A stretch of DNA of 28,096 nucleotides from Coriobacteriaceae bacterium AM100-PB1-1D-6A (GCA_027660625.1 JAQDNC010000019.1:841-28936), one strand, 5' to 3'. Counted from the stretch's first letter, positions 15,611 through 23,392 are shown. Program-made: numbers and translations. The notes: a model not told the origin generated them from the sequence alone.

Positions 15611-16316
15611 GTATATCCTCCGAGGTGTCACCGGTGGGCAGAAGCTCATCGCCGTCGGTGTCCTCAACATCGGTATCGATCAGTTCGCGCTCTTCGTCCA
15701 AGTCTTCGGCCTGCTCCTCGAGCGTGGACTGAATGCTGCGGCCGCTCAGGCGCTCGCGGATAAACTGGCGCGACTGCTCGTCGGGGGCAAACTGCTCCAG
15801 ATCGGGCAGGTCCCGGGTGGAGCGCAGGCCGAACTTTTCCAAGAAGGCGTTGGTCGTGCCGTAGATAATGGCCTGGCCGCGCTCGGGGTCGCGACCGAGC
15901 TCGCGCACCAGGCCCTTGTCCACGAGCGACGCGATGACGCCATCGGAGTTGACGCCGCGGATGCCTTTGACCACCTCGCGCGTAACTGGCTGGTGGTAGG
16001 CGATGACGGCCAAGGTCTCGAGCGCCGCCTGCGACAGCTTTTGCGTGTCCCAGCTCAGCACGTAGGCTTCGACCACGTCGTGGTAGGCGGGGTGCGTAAA
16101 CAGGCGCCAGCCACCGGCGACCTCGCGCAGCTGAAAGCCACGATTGGCCTCCTCATACTCAACCTTGAGCTCGGCCAAAAGCGATGCGCACTCGCCCGGG
16201 GCGATATCCAGCGCGCCTGCCAGCGCGGGTGCGCTCACGGGGTCGCTCGACACCAGCAGCAGCGCCTCCAGGGCGCCTTTGAGGCTGTTTGCCTCTAGCG
16301 TAGAAAGGGTTGACAT
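15597..16316 (-). CDS. scpB: Segregation and condensation protein B
   Basis: ScpB is the winged-helix kleisin-associated subunit that dimerises and binds ScpA in the SMC condensin complex. The 239-residue product shows the first winged helix (ALEALLLVSSDPVSAPALAGAL), GGWRLFTHP, the second winged helix with LSQAALETLAVIAYHQPVTREVVKGIRGVNSD and YGTTNAFLEKFGL. A long acidic tail (residues about 195-239) follows, longer than in many relatives. It starts 12 bases after scpA. Confidence 0.94.
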   Translation of the reverse strand: MSTLSTLEANSLKGALEALLLVSSDPVSAPALAGALDIAPGECASLLAELKVEYEEANRGFQLREVAGGWRLFTHPAYHDVVEAYVLSWDTQKLSQAALETLAVIAYHQPVTREVVKGIRGVNSDGVIASLVDKGLVRELGRDPERGQAIIYGTTNAFLEKFGLRSTRDLPDLEQFAPDEQSRQFIRERLSGRSIQSTLEEQAEDLDEERELIDTDVEDTDGDELLPTGDTSEDIHDED

Positions 16317-16328
16317 GGTTGGTCGCTC

Positions 16329-17135
16329 CTATTCGGTGAGCTCGGGGCCCTCGCCGGGCACGTATGCCTCGGCGCCCTCGACGCGGTTGATTTGAATGGT
16401 TCCAAAGATCTCGTCCTGGCTCAGCGTGAGCGAGCCGCGCTTGGCGAGCTCGAGCATGGCCAGGAAGGTGACGACGAGCTGCTCGGTGGTGGCGTCGCCG
16501 TCCAGCAGCTCGCGGAAGGTGCAGGTTTGGTGCGCCATGGTAAAGCGGTCGACCGAGGCCACGGTCAGGTCGAGCGGCACGCGATGCGGTGCCACGTGCT
16601 CGGCTTCCAGCAGGAAGGTCTGGCGCTTGCCGTCCAGGTCGGCGCAGATGACGGCGAGGCCGCGCAAGGTGATGCCGGCCAGATAGTCGGGCATAAGGCC
16701 CAAGAACTCGGGGTCGGGGCCGGCCACGCGCGGATGCATGCGACTCTCGGCCTGCATGCGCGCGCCAAGGGCCGCCGCCGCGCCTTTAAGCTGCTTGTAG
16801 GAGATCAGGCGCTGAATCAGGACCTCGCGCATGGCGTCGCCGTCGAGCGCGCTGAGTTCCTCGAGGTCTTCGTCGTCGTCATCCTCGTCGGTGTTGCGCG
16901 GGGCCTCCTGGGGTACCAGCGAGGCGGCCTTGATGTCCAAAAGAGTTGCCGCGACCAGCAAAAAATCGCTCGCCACGTCCAGGTCCAGTGCCTCGATGCG
17001 CTCGACCTCGGCCAGGTATTGCTCGGCCACCTCGCTGATCGAGATGGCGCCGATATCAACTTTTTGGCGGGTTACCAGCTGCAGCAGCAGGTCGAACGGT
17101 CCGCTGTAGACCTGCGTCGACACGCGATACGACAT
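16329..17135 (-). CDS. scpA: Segregation and condensation protein A
   Basis: ScpA is the bacterial kleisin that bridges the SMC heads. The 268-residue product begins with the typical YSGPFDLLLQLVTRQKVDI, followed by ISEVAEQYL and DFLLVAATLLDIKAASLVP. It has an acidic low-complexity insert (NTDEDDDDEDLEEL, about 101-114) and a C-terminal winged-helix part ending in ELAKRGSLTLSQDEIFGTIQI. scpB follows by 12 bases. Confidence 0.94.
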   Translation of the reverse strand: MSYRVSTQVYSGPFDLLLQLVTRQKVDIGAISISEVAEQYLAEVERIEALDLDVASDFLLVAATLLDIKAASLVPQEAPRNTDEDDDDEDLEELSALDGDAMREVLIQRLISYKQLKGAAAALGARMQAESRMHPRVAGPDPEFLGLMPDYLAGITLRGLAVICADLDGKRQTFLLEAEHVAPHRVPLDLTVASVDRFTMAHQTCTFRELLDGDATTEQLVVTFLAMLELAKRGSLTLSQDEIFGTIQINRVEGAEAYVPGEGPELTE

Positions 17136-17185
17136 CTTCGACCTCCTTTGACGGCGCCTTCGCGGCGCGGTTTGGGTGCATGTTG

Positions 17186-17204
17186 CGACCGTTTTGCACG
17201 GTCG
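17186..17204. repeat. Small stem-loop between M50 protease gene and scpA
   Basis: CGACCG (17186-17191) pairs with CGGTCG (17199-17204). It lies in the 84-base gap between the two genes. There is no T run, so it might be a weak terminator or a spacer structure separating the upstream genes from scpAB. Confidence 0.35.
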
Positions 17205-17219
17205 ACCTGTAAGTTTACC

Positions 17220-17903
17220 TTAGATGCCGGCGATTGCGAAGTTAAGCAGCCACTCGGCCAGCGGATACACGGTAACGTCGAAATAGCGGCCGATCACGTC
17301 GATGCCGGTCCACATGGGCAGCAGGTACAGCACAATGATGAGGATGGGCATGGCGTATTGCTGCAGACGATAGTAGTTGGCGAGTGCCTTGCCTTTGAGG
17401 AAAGGCACGATGATCGACGAACCGTCGAGCGGCGGGATCGGGATGAGGTTAAAAAACGCGAGCGACAGGTTGACCACGATAAAGGTGGCGCCGAAGTTCA
17501 TGATTTGGGACGCCACGGCAAAGGACATGCTGGCGTAGAGGTTGCCGTATGCCGCGTGCATGAGGGCGGCCGCGAGACACGCGAGGGCGATGTTCGATGC
17601 GGGGCCGGCTGCACTCACCAGGACCTCGTCGCGTTTGGGGTGCTTGAGGTTGTTGAGGTATACAGGCACGGGCTTGGCAAAGGCGAACACTGGGCCGCCG
17701 GCGGCAAGCATCAGCAGCGGCAGGATGATGGTGCCAAACGGGTCGATATGGTTGAGCGGGTTGAGCGAAACGCGGCCACGCGAGCGGGCCGTCTTGTCGC
17801 CGAGCGCCCAGGCCGCGGCGGCGTGCGCGCTCTCGTGGATGACGATGCCCACGATGACGGCGACGGCGCTGGCGAGCAGGTTCATGAAGTAGCTGCTGGA
17901 CAT
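17220..17903 (-). CDS. Site-2 protease family (M50) membrane metalloprotease
   Basis: A 227-residue multi-pass membrane protease of the short S2P/M50B (YwhC-like) type without PDZ or CBS domains. The zinc motif HESAHA (His23-Glu24-x2-His27) is in the first TM helix and NLIPIPPLDGS (third ligand Asp160) in a later one. SLNPLNHIDPFGTIILPL matches the family segment after the first helix. Substrates are unknown; the neighbouring scpAB genes are a common partner of this subfamily but do not explain the role. It starts 9 bases after the small membrane protein gene. Confidence 0.92.
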   Translation of the reverse strand: MSSSYFMNLLASAVAVIVGIVIHESAHAAAAWALGDKTARSRGRVSLNPLNHIDPFGTIILPLLMLAAGGPVFAFAKPVPVYLNNLKHPKRDEVLVSAAGPASNIALACLAAALMHAAYGNLYASMSFAVASQIMNFGATFIVVNLSLAFFNLIPIPPLDGSSIIVPFLKGKALANYYRLQQYAMPILIIVLYLLPMWTGIDVIGRYFDVTVYPLAEWLLNFAIAGI

Positions 17904-17912
17904 GGCGCTCCC

Positions 17913-18209
17913 TTAGCGAACGCGGCGCGAGGCGCGCGTGAGCAGGTAGTCGATAACAAACAAAATAACGGCGACGACAGCGTAATCCAGGCGGAACACG
18001 CCGCCGAAGGGCGATGTGATGACGCCGTAGCCGGCGATAGCGCTCGGCAGTGCGCGAGAAAGCTCAACAACAAAGCCCACGATCTGCAACTTGGCGGTGA
18101 GGCCGCTAAAGCACAGCAGCACGGTCATCGCGCTCATAAAGATGCCGCAGATGCGACAGGCGATGGCGATGATGCTCATTGCCACGGCAGTGGCCTTACG
18201 AGAGTTCAC
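17913..18209 (-). CDS. 98-aa membrane protein of unknown function
   Basis: The GTG at 18209 is chosen as start: GAGGAG lies seven bases upstream and the gene then overlaps the ABC-F end by 14 bases. The product has three probable membrane segments (about residues 8-30, 36-58 and 72-91) and ends in a basic tail RASRRVR. No family is recognised. Its position between an ABC-F gene and an M50 protease suggests only co-transcription. Confidence 0.65.
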   Translation of the reverse strand: MNSRKATAVAMSIIAIACRICGIFMSAMTVLLCFSGLTAKLQIVGFVVELSRALPSAIAGYGVITSPFGGVFRLDYAVVAVILFVIDYLLTRASRRVR

Positions 18210-20229
18210 GCGCGGTCTCCTCTTCGATCTGGGTGGAAAGCTCCAGCCATTCGTCCTCGAGCTTGGGCAGCTCTTGCTTAAGGCCGTTATATTCCCCCAG
18301 CGCGGCGTTGAACTTGTCCTGATCGGCATAAAGCTCTTCGCTTGCCATCAATTCCATAAGCTCGTCATAGCGGGCGCGCTTTTTGTCGAGCTCGGCCTCG
18401 ATCTTCTTAAGCTGGTTGCGCACGCCCTTGAGCTTTTTGTTGAGTGCGGCGCGGGCCTGGGCCTCTGCGCGCTTTTGCTCCTTGGTCTTTTTGCCCTCAG
18501 CAGGCTTAGGCGCCGCGGCGGGGGTGTCGGCCTGGGCGGCGCTGGCCTTGGTGGACTTGGCCGCGGCAGGCGCGCTCTCCCCTACCGCCTCGGCGGCGGC
18601 GCGGGCTGCGAGGTCCTCACGCTTGTAGAGGTAGTAGTCATAGTCGCCGTCGTAAACCGTGACTTTGCCGTCGCGGATGTCGATGACGCGGTTGGCCACG
18701 GCGCGCACCAGGTGCTCGTCGTGGCTGATCAGCACGATGGTGCCGGGGAAGTTTTGCAGGGCGTTCTCGAGCATGTCCACCGAGTCGATGTCCAGGTGGT
18801 TGGTGGGCTCGTCCAGGCACAGGAGCGCCTCGGGGGCCACGAGCATTTTGGCCAGGGCCAGACGAGCCTTTTCGCCACCGGAGAGGACGCGAACCTGCTT
18901 CTCGATGGAATCGTTGTCGCTAAACAGGAAGGCGCCCAGCAGGCTGCGCTGCTGCGGCACGGTCCACTTGGGCGTGACGGTGTCGATCTCTTGCAGGACG
19001 GTGTTGGACTCGGTCATGCCTTCGAGCGCGTGCTGGGCGTAATAGGCGATGCCCACGTTGGTGCCAAGGTCGCGGGTGCCGGTGGTGGGCGGTTCCAGGC
19101 CGGCGAGGAGCTTCATGAGGGTGGACTTACCGGCGCCGTTGGGGCCGACGAGCGCCACGTGCTCGCCGCGGTAGAGTTTGAGGTCGATATCGCTGTAGAT
19201 GTGCTTGTCACCGTAGGACTTGGATACGCCCTCCAGGCCCACGACCATATCGCCGGAGCGCGGCGGGTCGGGGAACTTAAAGTCGATGTGCTTGTGGCCC
19301 TCGGGCAGGATGACGAGCTCCTTTTTGATTTGCTCGATCTTGCGGATGCGCTCCTGCGCCTGGGCGGCCTTAGTGGGCTTATAGCGGAACTTATCGACGA
19401 AGACCTGCATGTGGGCGATGTCGCGTTCCTGGGCGGCGCGCTTAGCGCGCATCTGCTCCAGGTTGTCCTCGCGCTGCTTGAGATAGCTGCTGTAGTTGCC
19501 GGTGTAGGTGGTCACGCGGCGGTTTTCGAGCGCGGCGACGTGGTCGACGCAGGCGTCCATGAAGGCGCGGTCGTGGCTGACGATGAGCACGGCGCCGTCG
19601 TAGTTGGCGATAAAACCGCGCAGCCATTGGACACTTTCGAGGTCCAGGTGGTTGGTGGGCTCGTCAAGCAGTAGCAGGTCGGGGTGGCGCAGGAAGAGCT
19701 TAGCCAGCGCGATACGCATCTGCCAGCCGCCCGAGAACTCGGAGCACGGGCGCTCAAAGTCGGTAACCTTGAAACCCAGGCCGGACAGGATCTTGCGGGC
19801 GTTGCTCTCGAGCTCGTAGCCGCCCAGATGCTCAAAGCGGTCCTGGACCTGGCCGTACTCGTTAAGGAGCGCGTCGACATCTTTGCCTTGCTCGGAGAGC
19901 TCGGTGATCTGGGCCTGCAACTCGTTGGCGCGCTCGCCCATGCGGCGGATTTCCTTGGCCGCCGCCATGACCTCGGCGAGGATGGTGGTGTCCTTTTGCT
20001 CCAGGTTGGTTTCCTGCTCGAGGTAGCCCACCTGGCAGTCCTTGGCGTACTGGACCTGACCGGCGTCGGGGCTATCGATGCCCATGATAATTTTGAGCAT
20101 GGTGGTTTTGCCGGCGCCGTTGGGTCCCACGAGCGCAAAACGCTCGCCGGGGTTGATCTGGAAGGACGCGCCGCTAAAGAGGACGCGCGCGCCGAAGCTT
20201 TTTTCGATCTTGTCGACCAGGAGGATCAT
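18196..20229 (-). CDS. ABC-F family ATPase (YheS/Uup-like)
   Basis: A 677-residue cytoplasmic twin-ATPase without membrane segments. Domain 1: Walker [10 protein letters not shown] (35-43), signature SEFSGGWQM (163-171), Walker [13 protein letters not shown]. An interdomain linker of about 80 residues (240-320, charged, helical, with [16 protein letters not shown]) follows. Domain 2: GPNGAGKST (362-370), [13 protein letters not shown] (449-461), [10 protein letters not shown]. After an Ala/Lys-rich stretch comes a C-terminal coiled coil (about 580-677). ABC-F proteins act on the ribosomal E site as translation factors or antibiotic-protection proteins. The C-terminal coiled coil and linker fit the housekeeping YheS/Uup class more than target-protection resistance proteins. 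It is the first gene of the long minus-strand run. Confidence 0.93.
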   Translation of the reverse strand: MILLVDKIEKSFGARVLFSGASFQINPGERFALVGPNGAGKTTMLKIIMGIDSPDAGQVQYAKDCQVGYLEQETNLEQKDTTILAEVMAAAKEIRRMGERANELQAQITELSEQGKDVDALLNEYGQVQDRFEHLGGYELESNARKILSGLGFKVTDFERPCSEFSGGWQMRIALAKLFLRHPDLLLLDEPTNHLDLESVQWLRGFIANYDGAVLIVSHDRAFMDACVDHVAALENRRVTTYTGNYSSYLKQREDNLEQMRAKRAAQERDIAHMQVFVDKFRYKPTKAAQAQERIRKIEQIKKELVILPEGHKHIDFKFPDPPRSGDMVVGLEGVSKSYGDKHIYSDIDLKLYRGEHVALVGPNGAGKSTLMKLLAGLEPPTTGTRDLGTNVGIAYYAQHALEGMTESNTVLQEIDTVTPKWTVPQQRSLLGAFLFSDNDSIEKQVRVLSGGEKARLALAKMLVAPEALLCLDEPTNHLDIDSVDMLENALQNFPGTIVLISHDEHLVRAVANRVIDIRDGKVTVYDGDYDYYLYKREDLAARAAAEAVGESAPAAAKSTKASAAQADTPAAAPKPAEGKKTKEQKRAEAQARAALNKKLKGVRNQLKKIEAELDKKRARYDELMELMASEELYADQDKFNAALGEYNGLKQELPKLEDEWLELSTQIEEETARELS

Positions 20230-20260
20230 GGTGCCGCCTTTGACCTTGTGTGCCTATATG

Positions 20261-20289
20261 AAAAAAGGCCCCAACTTGCGTTGGAGCCT
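20261..20289 (-). terminator. Terminator of tRNA-Ala copy 1
   Basis: On the minus strand GGCTCCAAC and GTTGGGGCC form a 9-bp stem (one G-U pair) with a GCAA loop, followed by six T. It lies 15 bases past the tRNA and about 30 bases before the ABC-F start, so some read-through into that gene is likely. Confidence 0.85.
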
Positions 20290-20304
20290 CATTCAATGCT
20301 CGGG

Positions 20305-20377
20305 TGGAGACGAGGGGGATCGAACCCCTGACCTCTTGACTGCCAGTCAAGCGCTCTCCCAGCTGAGCTACGACCCC
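20305..20377 (-). tRNA. tRNA-Ala (anticodon GGC), copy 1, with an acceptor mismatch
   Basis: Cloverleaf with anticodon stem CTTGA/TCAAG around CTGGCAG, D arm GCTCAGCTGGGAGAGC and T loop TTCGATC. CCA is not encoded (ACCC follows). The acceptor GGGGTCG faces CGTCTCC, which puts U5 opposite U68; copy 2 has G5 there and makes a G-U pair. Otherwise the two genes are identical in the 73 positions compared by eye. Confidence 0.93.
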
Positions 20378-20389
20378 GTGCGAAGAAGT

Positions 20390-20418
20390 ACTATACGGGA
20401 ACTCGGACGGCGATGCAA
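20390..20418 (-). promoter_or_regulatory. Promoter of tRNA-Ala copy 1
   Basis: On the minus strand TTGCAT (20413-20418), a 17-base spacer and TATAGT (20390-20395), about 12 bases before the mature tRNA. The same promoter is repeated before copy 2. Confidence 0.75.
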
Positions 20419-20429
20419 GGACAATTTTG

Positions 20430-20650
20430 GAAAAACTTTCGCGGGCCCCGGCGCGCACGTGCGGGTGCGCGGGCCATCTCAGGGCCGAGGGGCCCGCGAT
20501 GCCCGCGGGGGCAGCGGCCCACGCACGGTCCGTGCGCCGGCCGACTTGGCGAGCGGAACACGACTCTCCCTGTGCAACAGGGTTTTCCGTGCACCGCCAG
20601 TCCCATTATCGGGCCTGATTGCGAAGCGCCCCTCCCCTGCGCTTCAGAAC
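20430..20650. other. GC-rich gap upstream of tRNA-Ala copy 1
   Basis: About 220 bases of very GC-rich sequence without a credible gene. It contains a 7-bp inverted repeat, GAAGCGC (20623-20629) with GCGCTTC (20639-20645), just beyond the 3' side of the 42-codon element, and a GCACG/CGTGC pair near 20523-20535. Confidence 0.4.
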
Positions 20651-20792
20651 CATGCCCGTTTACTACGATGAATCAGGAATGTCCGACCACACTCGCCTTT
20701 TGGCGTAAGCGGCGGGCTTCCTACCTGCGGTTTTGCAAATGGAGAACACGCGGTGCTCGGGCATCGCCGATCCGTCGTAGTAAACCGGCATG
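20651..20792 (-). repeat. Inverted-repeat-bounded element, copy 1
   Basis: The ends CATGCCCGTTTACTACGA (20651-20668) and TCGTAGTAAACCGGCATG (20775-20792) are inverted repeats with one mismatch in 18. The inside carries a 42-codon frame on the minus strand. A diverged copy lies at 21695-21831 in the same orientation, also upstream of a tRNA-Ala. No transposase is encoded, so it could be a non-autonomous (MITE-like) element or a structured RNA. Confidence 0.75.
20663..20791 (-). CDS. 42-aa conserved small ORF in the repeat element, copy 1 (hypothetical)
   Basis: The ATG (20789-20791) and the TAG stop (20663-20665) both lie inside the terminal inverted repeats. The product starts MPVYYDG, has EH, CKTAGRKPA and AKRRVWSDIP, and is basic. 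Aligned with copy 2 without gaps, 22 of 42 residues are identical, and at least five of the identical residues use different synonymous codons, which hints at selection on protein. No Shine-Dalgarno is visible; both copies share TGCCATTT-x-AAAACC before the ATG. Coding status is unproven. Confidence 0.35.
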   Translation of the reverse strand: MPVYYDGSAMPEHRVFSICKTAGRKPAAYAKRRVWSDIPDSS

Positions 20793-20930
20793 GTTTTGAA
20801 ATGGCATCAGGTTGATTTCACACATAAATATGTTGGAGCCCTGAAATATAGGCTTTAACTTTTTCTAAAACACGTCTTTTCCGCGACGCGCCTAGATTAG
20901 CTGTTGTTTAACATCGGATTTGATCTTGCG

Positions 20931-20959
20931 TTGTGCGACTTCCTCGTGCATGGTAGTAT
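20931..20959 (+). promoter_or_regulatory. Putative promoter of the CAU tRNA
   Basis: TTGTGC (20931-20936), 17 bases, then TAGTAT (20954-20959), about 67 bases before the mature tRNA. Confidence 0.5.
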
Positions 20960-21026
20960 TTCACGACGTGAAGCGAAGAAATTGGGCCTGAGTTGGCTTT
21001 GTTAGGATTGCATTCACCGTTCATAA

Positions 21027-21102
21027 GGGCTCTTGGCGCAACGGTTAGCGCAGGGGACTCATAATCCCTGGGTTCTGGGTTCGAATCCCGGAGGGCCCAC
21101 CA
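21027..21102 (+). tRNA. tRNA with CAU anticodon (elongator Met, or Ile2)
   Basis: Acceptor GGGCTCT pairs with AGGGCCC; the anticodon stem GGGGA/TCCCT closes the loop CTCATAA, giving anticodon CAU; the T loop is TTCGAATC. Discriminator A and encoded CCA (21100-21102). It lacks the initiator hallmark of three consecutive G-C pairs in the anticodon stem base, so it is elongator Met or the lysidine-modified Ile2; sequence by eye does not decide between them. Confidence 0.92.
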
Positions 21103-21111
21103 GAGTATTTC

Positions 21112-21139
21112 GAGGCCGGGCATTACGCCCGGCCTCTTT
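21112..21139 (+). terminator. Terminator of the CAU tRNA
   Basis: GAGGCCGGG (21112-21120) pairs with CCCGGCCTC (21128-21136), followed by a short TTT run. Confidence 0.75.
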
Positions 21140-21268
21140 GCTAATGGCACTGCTGACTAGCTTTGCCATCTAGAGACGCAAAGTCATCAACATTCATATT
21201 CGTAATTAACAATGGGCATGTCGCCAAGATGCTACCCAGTCAACACATGACCTAAATCTATAGATATG

Positions 21269-21297
21269 AAAAAAGGCTCCAACTTGCGTTGGAGCCT
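21269..21297 (-). terminator. Terminator of tRNA-Ala copy 2
   Basis: Minus-strand stem GGCTCCAAC / GTTGGAGCC with a GCAA loop and a T run; a near-copy of the terminator at 20261-20289 with one stem G-U restored to A-U. Confidence 0.87.
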
Positions 21298-21312
21298 CAT
21301 TCAATGATCGGG

Positions 21313-21385
21313 TGGAGACGAGGGGGATCGAACCCCTGACCTCTTGACTGCCAGTCAAGCGCTCTCCCAGCTGAGCTACGCCCCC
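21313..21385 (-). tRNA. tRNA-Ala (anticodon GGC), copy 2
   Basis: Same sequence as copy 1 except that acceptor position 5 is G (GGGGGCG), so it pairs with U68 as G-U. CCA is not encoded. Promoter, tRNA and terminator are duplicated together. Confidence 0.95.
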
Positions 21386-21397
21386 GTGCGAAGAAGT

Positions 21398-21426
21398 ACT
21401 ATACGGGAACTCGGACGGCGATGCAA
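21398..21426 (-). promoter_or_regulatory. Promoter of tRNA-Ala copy 2
   Basis: Minus-strand TTGCAT (21421-21426), 17-base spacer, TATAGT (21398-21403); identical to the copy 1 promoter, with the identity extending a further ~15 bases upstream. Confidence 0.75.
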
Positions 21427-21429
21427 GGA

Positions 21430-21694
21430 CAATTTTGGAAAATAATTTGCGGCGCGTTGAACGGGAGCGGGGCCAAAGAGACACACGATGCCCGACATAG
21501 CCCGCGGGGCGAGCCCCGTGGGCGGCGGCAAGCCCGCCGCCTTCCTTTGCAGGGCTCGGCATGTCGCCCCAGACGCCGCCGGCCAGACCAAAGCGATCCG
21601 CGGTGCATCCGTGGGCATGAGCCCTTCCGCACGCCTTCGGGCCAATTTACGGAACCGTGCGTAGCTCGCCCCAGCTGGTCGCTTCATAAACAGA
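21430..21694. other. GC-rich gap upstream of tRNA-Ala copy 2
   Basis: About 265 bases with several short GC-rich inverted repeats (for example GGCGGC...GCCGCC near 21521-21541). No gene is supported. It is the counterpart of 20430-20650, but only short runs are shared. Confidence 0.4.
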
Positions 21695-21831
21695 CCGGTT
21701 TACTACGCCGATTCCCGGATTTCCGACCTCACGCCTACTTTCGCAAAACGGGCAGGCAATCTACCTGCGGTTTTACGAGCGGCGAAATCAGTGTGTTCAG
21801 TCACCCTCAATCCAACGTAGTAAACCGGCAT
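21695..21831 (-). repeat. Inverted-repeat-bounded element, copy 2
   Basis: The ends CCGGTTTACTACG (21695-21707) and CGTAGTAAACCGG (21816-21828) are perfect 13-bp inverted repeats. Inside, CTACCTGCGGTTTT and part of the GTCCGACC/TTCCGACC segment match copy 1. Orientation and position relative to tRNA-Ala are the same as copy 1. Confidence 0.75.
21703..21831 (-). CDS. 42-aa conserved small ORF in the repeat element, copy 2 (hypothetical)
   Basis: Starts MPVYYVG, has EH, RKTAGRLPA and AKVGVRSEI, and ends at a TAG supplied by the terminal repeat. Same length as copy 1, no indels. Here the frame also stays open upstream to an ATG at 21894, just after the endonuclease stop, which would add 21 mostly hydrophobic residues; copy 1 has a TGA at the corresponding place, so the shorter form is preferred. 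Confidence 0.35.
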   Translation of the reverse strand: MPVYYVGLRVTEHTDFAARKTAGRLPARFAKVGVRSEIRESA

Positions 21832-21896
21832 GGTTTTAAAATGGCACTTAATTACTGACAGCATATAAAGTATTAAAAATGCCCACTTGGCCATTA

Positions 21897-23051
21897 TTAC
21901 TTACCAATACCGAGCCAATTGCACAGAACGTTGGCCCGCAATCTGGTCTCAGCGCATCTCATCGCCTCGGTTTTTGGCTTGTAGCGCAACTCTAATCGCT
22001 CACACACACTGTGAATGATGGCATCAAGCTGATCGTGATCATTGAGCATGTCATGGGTTACAAGAAATACGTCGTATCCCATGCGTTGCAATGCTGTCAT
22101 TCGGGTGGCATCGTGGTCAAGCACGGCGCCCGATCCATGGATAACCTCTCCTTGAAGTTCGATAATCACAGCCTTCATTGTTATTGGATTTACGATGACG
22201 ATATCGCCGTAACAGATTTTCTGACCTGCGATTTTCCGAGCTGAATTCGACAGCGGTGTTAAGTCGTTGACGAATATGTTTTTAAACTCCGCTCCGCCGG
22301 CACGCCTCGGATGACTCAGTAACATGATTCCAGCAACTTCTAGCGGGGATGCAGCGATACCCATTACCTGCCGTGCGGCTTCGTAGAATTTCTTTCCCCA
22401 CATCTCGCCTTTAACCTTCGCTGCAAATCTATGCAGTTCTTCTATTTCAATAAGAGGCTTTCTCATCCAGAGCGATGTGCCCTTTCCGCTAGCTGTATTT
22501 CCGGATCCGTTATCCTGCTGCTCACTTTGATCATTCTTGCTGTCCTTCTGGTGCGCCCGAGCATGGACTCGCTTCCATGGGATCTCATCTTGAGTTTCGT
22601 CTAGTTCAAACAAACTTTCTGTGGTGTACTGCTCTTCTTCTGATTTTGTCTGCTCAAGTGCTATGTCGACCGCGGGCGATGGTTTAAAAACCGAGAACCA
22701 TCCGCAGAACTCGTACATAGCCAGAACCAGGTCGCATGAAGACACGCTTCGAGTCATGGTGAATAGCGTATTAAGAGGGTCAGTGACGCTAAAGCCCATA
22801 CCCGTGTCGATGGAAACCTTCTCTGTATAGGCGCTGTTCCATCGGATGGTCCGTCTTGTCTCAGAATGCAGGTTGCTTCGTGTTGATGCTGCTGTGATGA
22901 TTGGCGTCTTGAGGACGTCGACTACAAAGGGCGATTGGGATAGAGCTCGCCAGCCGTCTTCGGAGTTGGGTAGGTGCGGGTAGAGGTTGCGCACCTGCGG
23001 TGGGCAGCGCCAGTAGCGGAATGCTGTGTTTGCGCAGACGATTTCGTCCAT
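21897..23051 (-). CDS. Endonuclease-like (PD-(D/E)XK / DUF559-like) protein
   Basis: A 384-residue protein with AGGGGAGG six bases before its ATG. The N-terminus (CANTAFRYWRCPPQVRNLYPHLP) resembles the start of a family of hypothetical Coriobacteriia proteins. The middle (about 150-190) is polar and low-complexity. The C-terminal part has the order seen in very-short-patch/DUF559-type nucleases: IIELQGEVIHG, DHDATRMTALQRMGYDVFLVTHDML, which would place the acidic residues and the R-x3-L-x2-MGY helix of that fold. It is single, between tRNA genes, and more AT-rich than the core, so it is probably acquired. Target unknown; no methylase neighbours it. Confidence 0.55.
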   Translation of the reverse strand: MDEIVCANTAFRYWRCPPQVRNLYPHLPNSEDGWRALSQSPFVVDVLKTPIITAASTRSNLHSETRRTIRWNSAYTEKVSIDTGMGFSVTDPLNTLFTMTRSVSSCDLVLAMYEFCGWFSVFKPSPAVDIALEQTKSEEEQYTTESLFELDETQDEIPWKRVHARAHQKDSKNDQSEQQDNGSGNTASGKGTSLWMRKPLIEIEELHRFAAKVKGEMWGKKFYEAARQVMGIAASPLEVAGIMLLSHPRRAGGAEFKNIFVNDLTPLSNSARKIAGQKICYGDIVIVNPITMKAVIIELQGEVIHGSGAVLDHDATRMTALQRMGYDVFLVTHDMLNDHDQLDAIIHSVCERLELRYKPKTEAMRCAETRLRANVLCNWLGIGK

Positions 23052-23392
23052 TTGTGCCTCCCCTGGTATCGGCCGTTGATCGTGCGGATTGCGGGCATGG
23101 CCGATTATCTACCGGGACATCATGCGGGTAAGTACCGGAAGCAAACCAAAAGCTTGACGAGTTCTGCCGAAAAACCACCGTGTGATAGAAATCCGCTGGA
23201 AGGCGCTTTGGGCATGTGGTCCCTATCTCCACATTTGTGCTCGGATCACAGGGGGAATTCAATGAAAATACGCATGCGTTTTATACAAAACGGGCAATGG
23301 CGTCAGCAAAAAGGATGCGATAAAAAATGGCGCCATAGACGACTACGATTTGTTTTTGGTGTCAGTTTTGGTGTCACCCTTGGTGTCAAAAA
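23052..23392. other. Upstream region of the endonuclease gene, no gene seen
   Basis: About 340 bases. A weak minus-strand promoter is possible (TTACCC, 16 bases, GATAAT near 23105-23132). Other frames here are short and lack ribosome sites. The right end carries three 12-base repeats. Confidence 0.4.
23356..23391. repeat. Three direct repeats with exact 12-bp period
   Basis: TTGGTGTCA occurs at 23356, 23368 and 23380, each followed by three variable bases. On the plus strand it would read as a repeated F/L-G-V-x. It directly precedes the tRNA-Val terminator. Confidence 0.7.

Noticed and set aside
16392..19674. Very long plus-strand frames opposite scpA, the M50 protease and the ABC-F gene
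   Set aside because: Same GC-driven antisense effect; the minus-strand genes carry complete catalytic motifs.
18196..20229. ABC-F antibiotic-resistance determinant
   Set aside because: Coiled-coil C-terminus, core-operon position and linker type fit housekeeping YheS/Uup-like proteins; no resistance-specific linker is seen.
20651..21831. Insertion sequence with transposase
   Set aside because: The elements are only ~140 bp and encode no transposase or DDE/HUH motif; no clear target-site duplication was found.
23356..23391. CRISPR array
   Set aside because: Only three 9-bp repeats with 3-bp spacers; no cas genes in the window.
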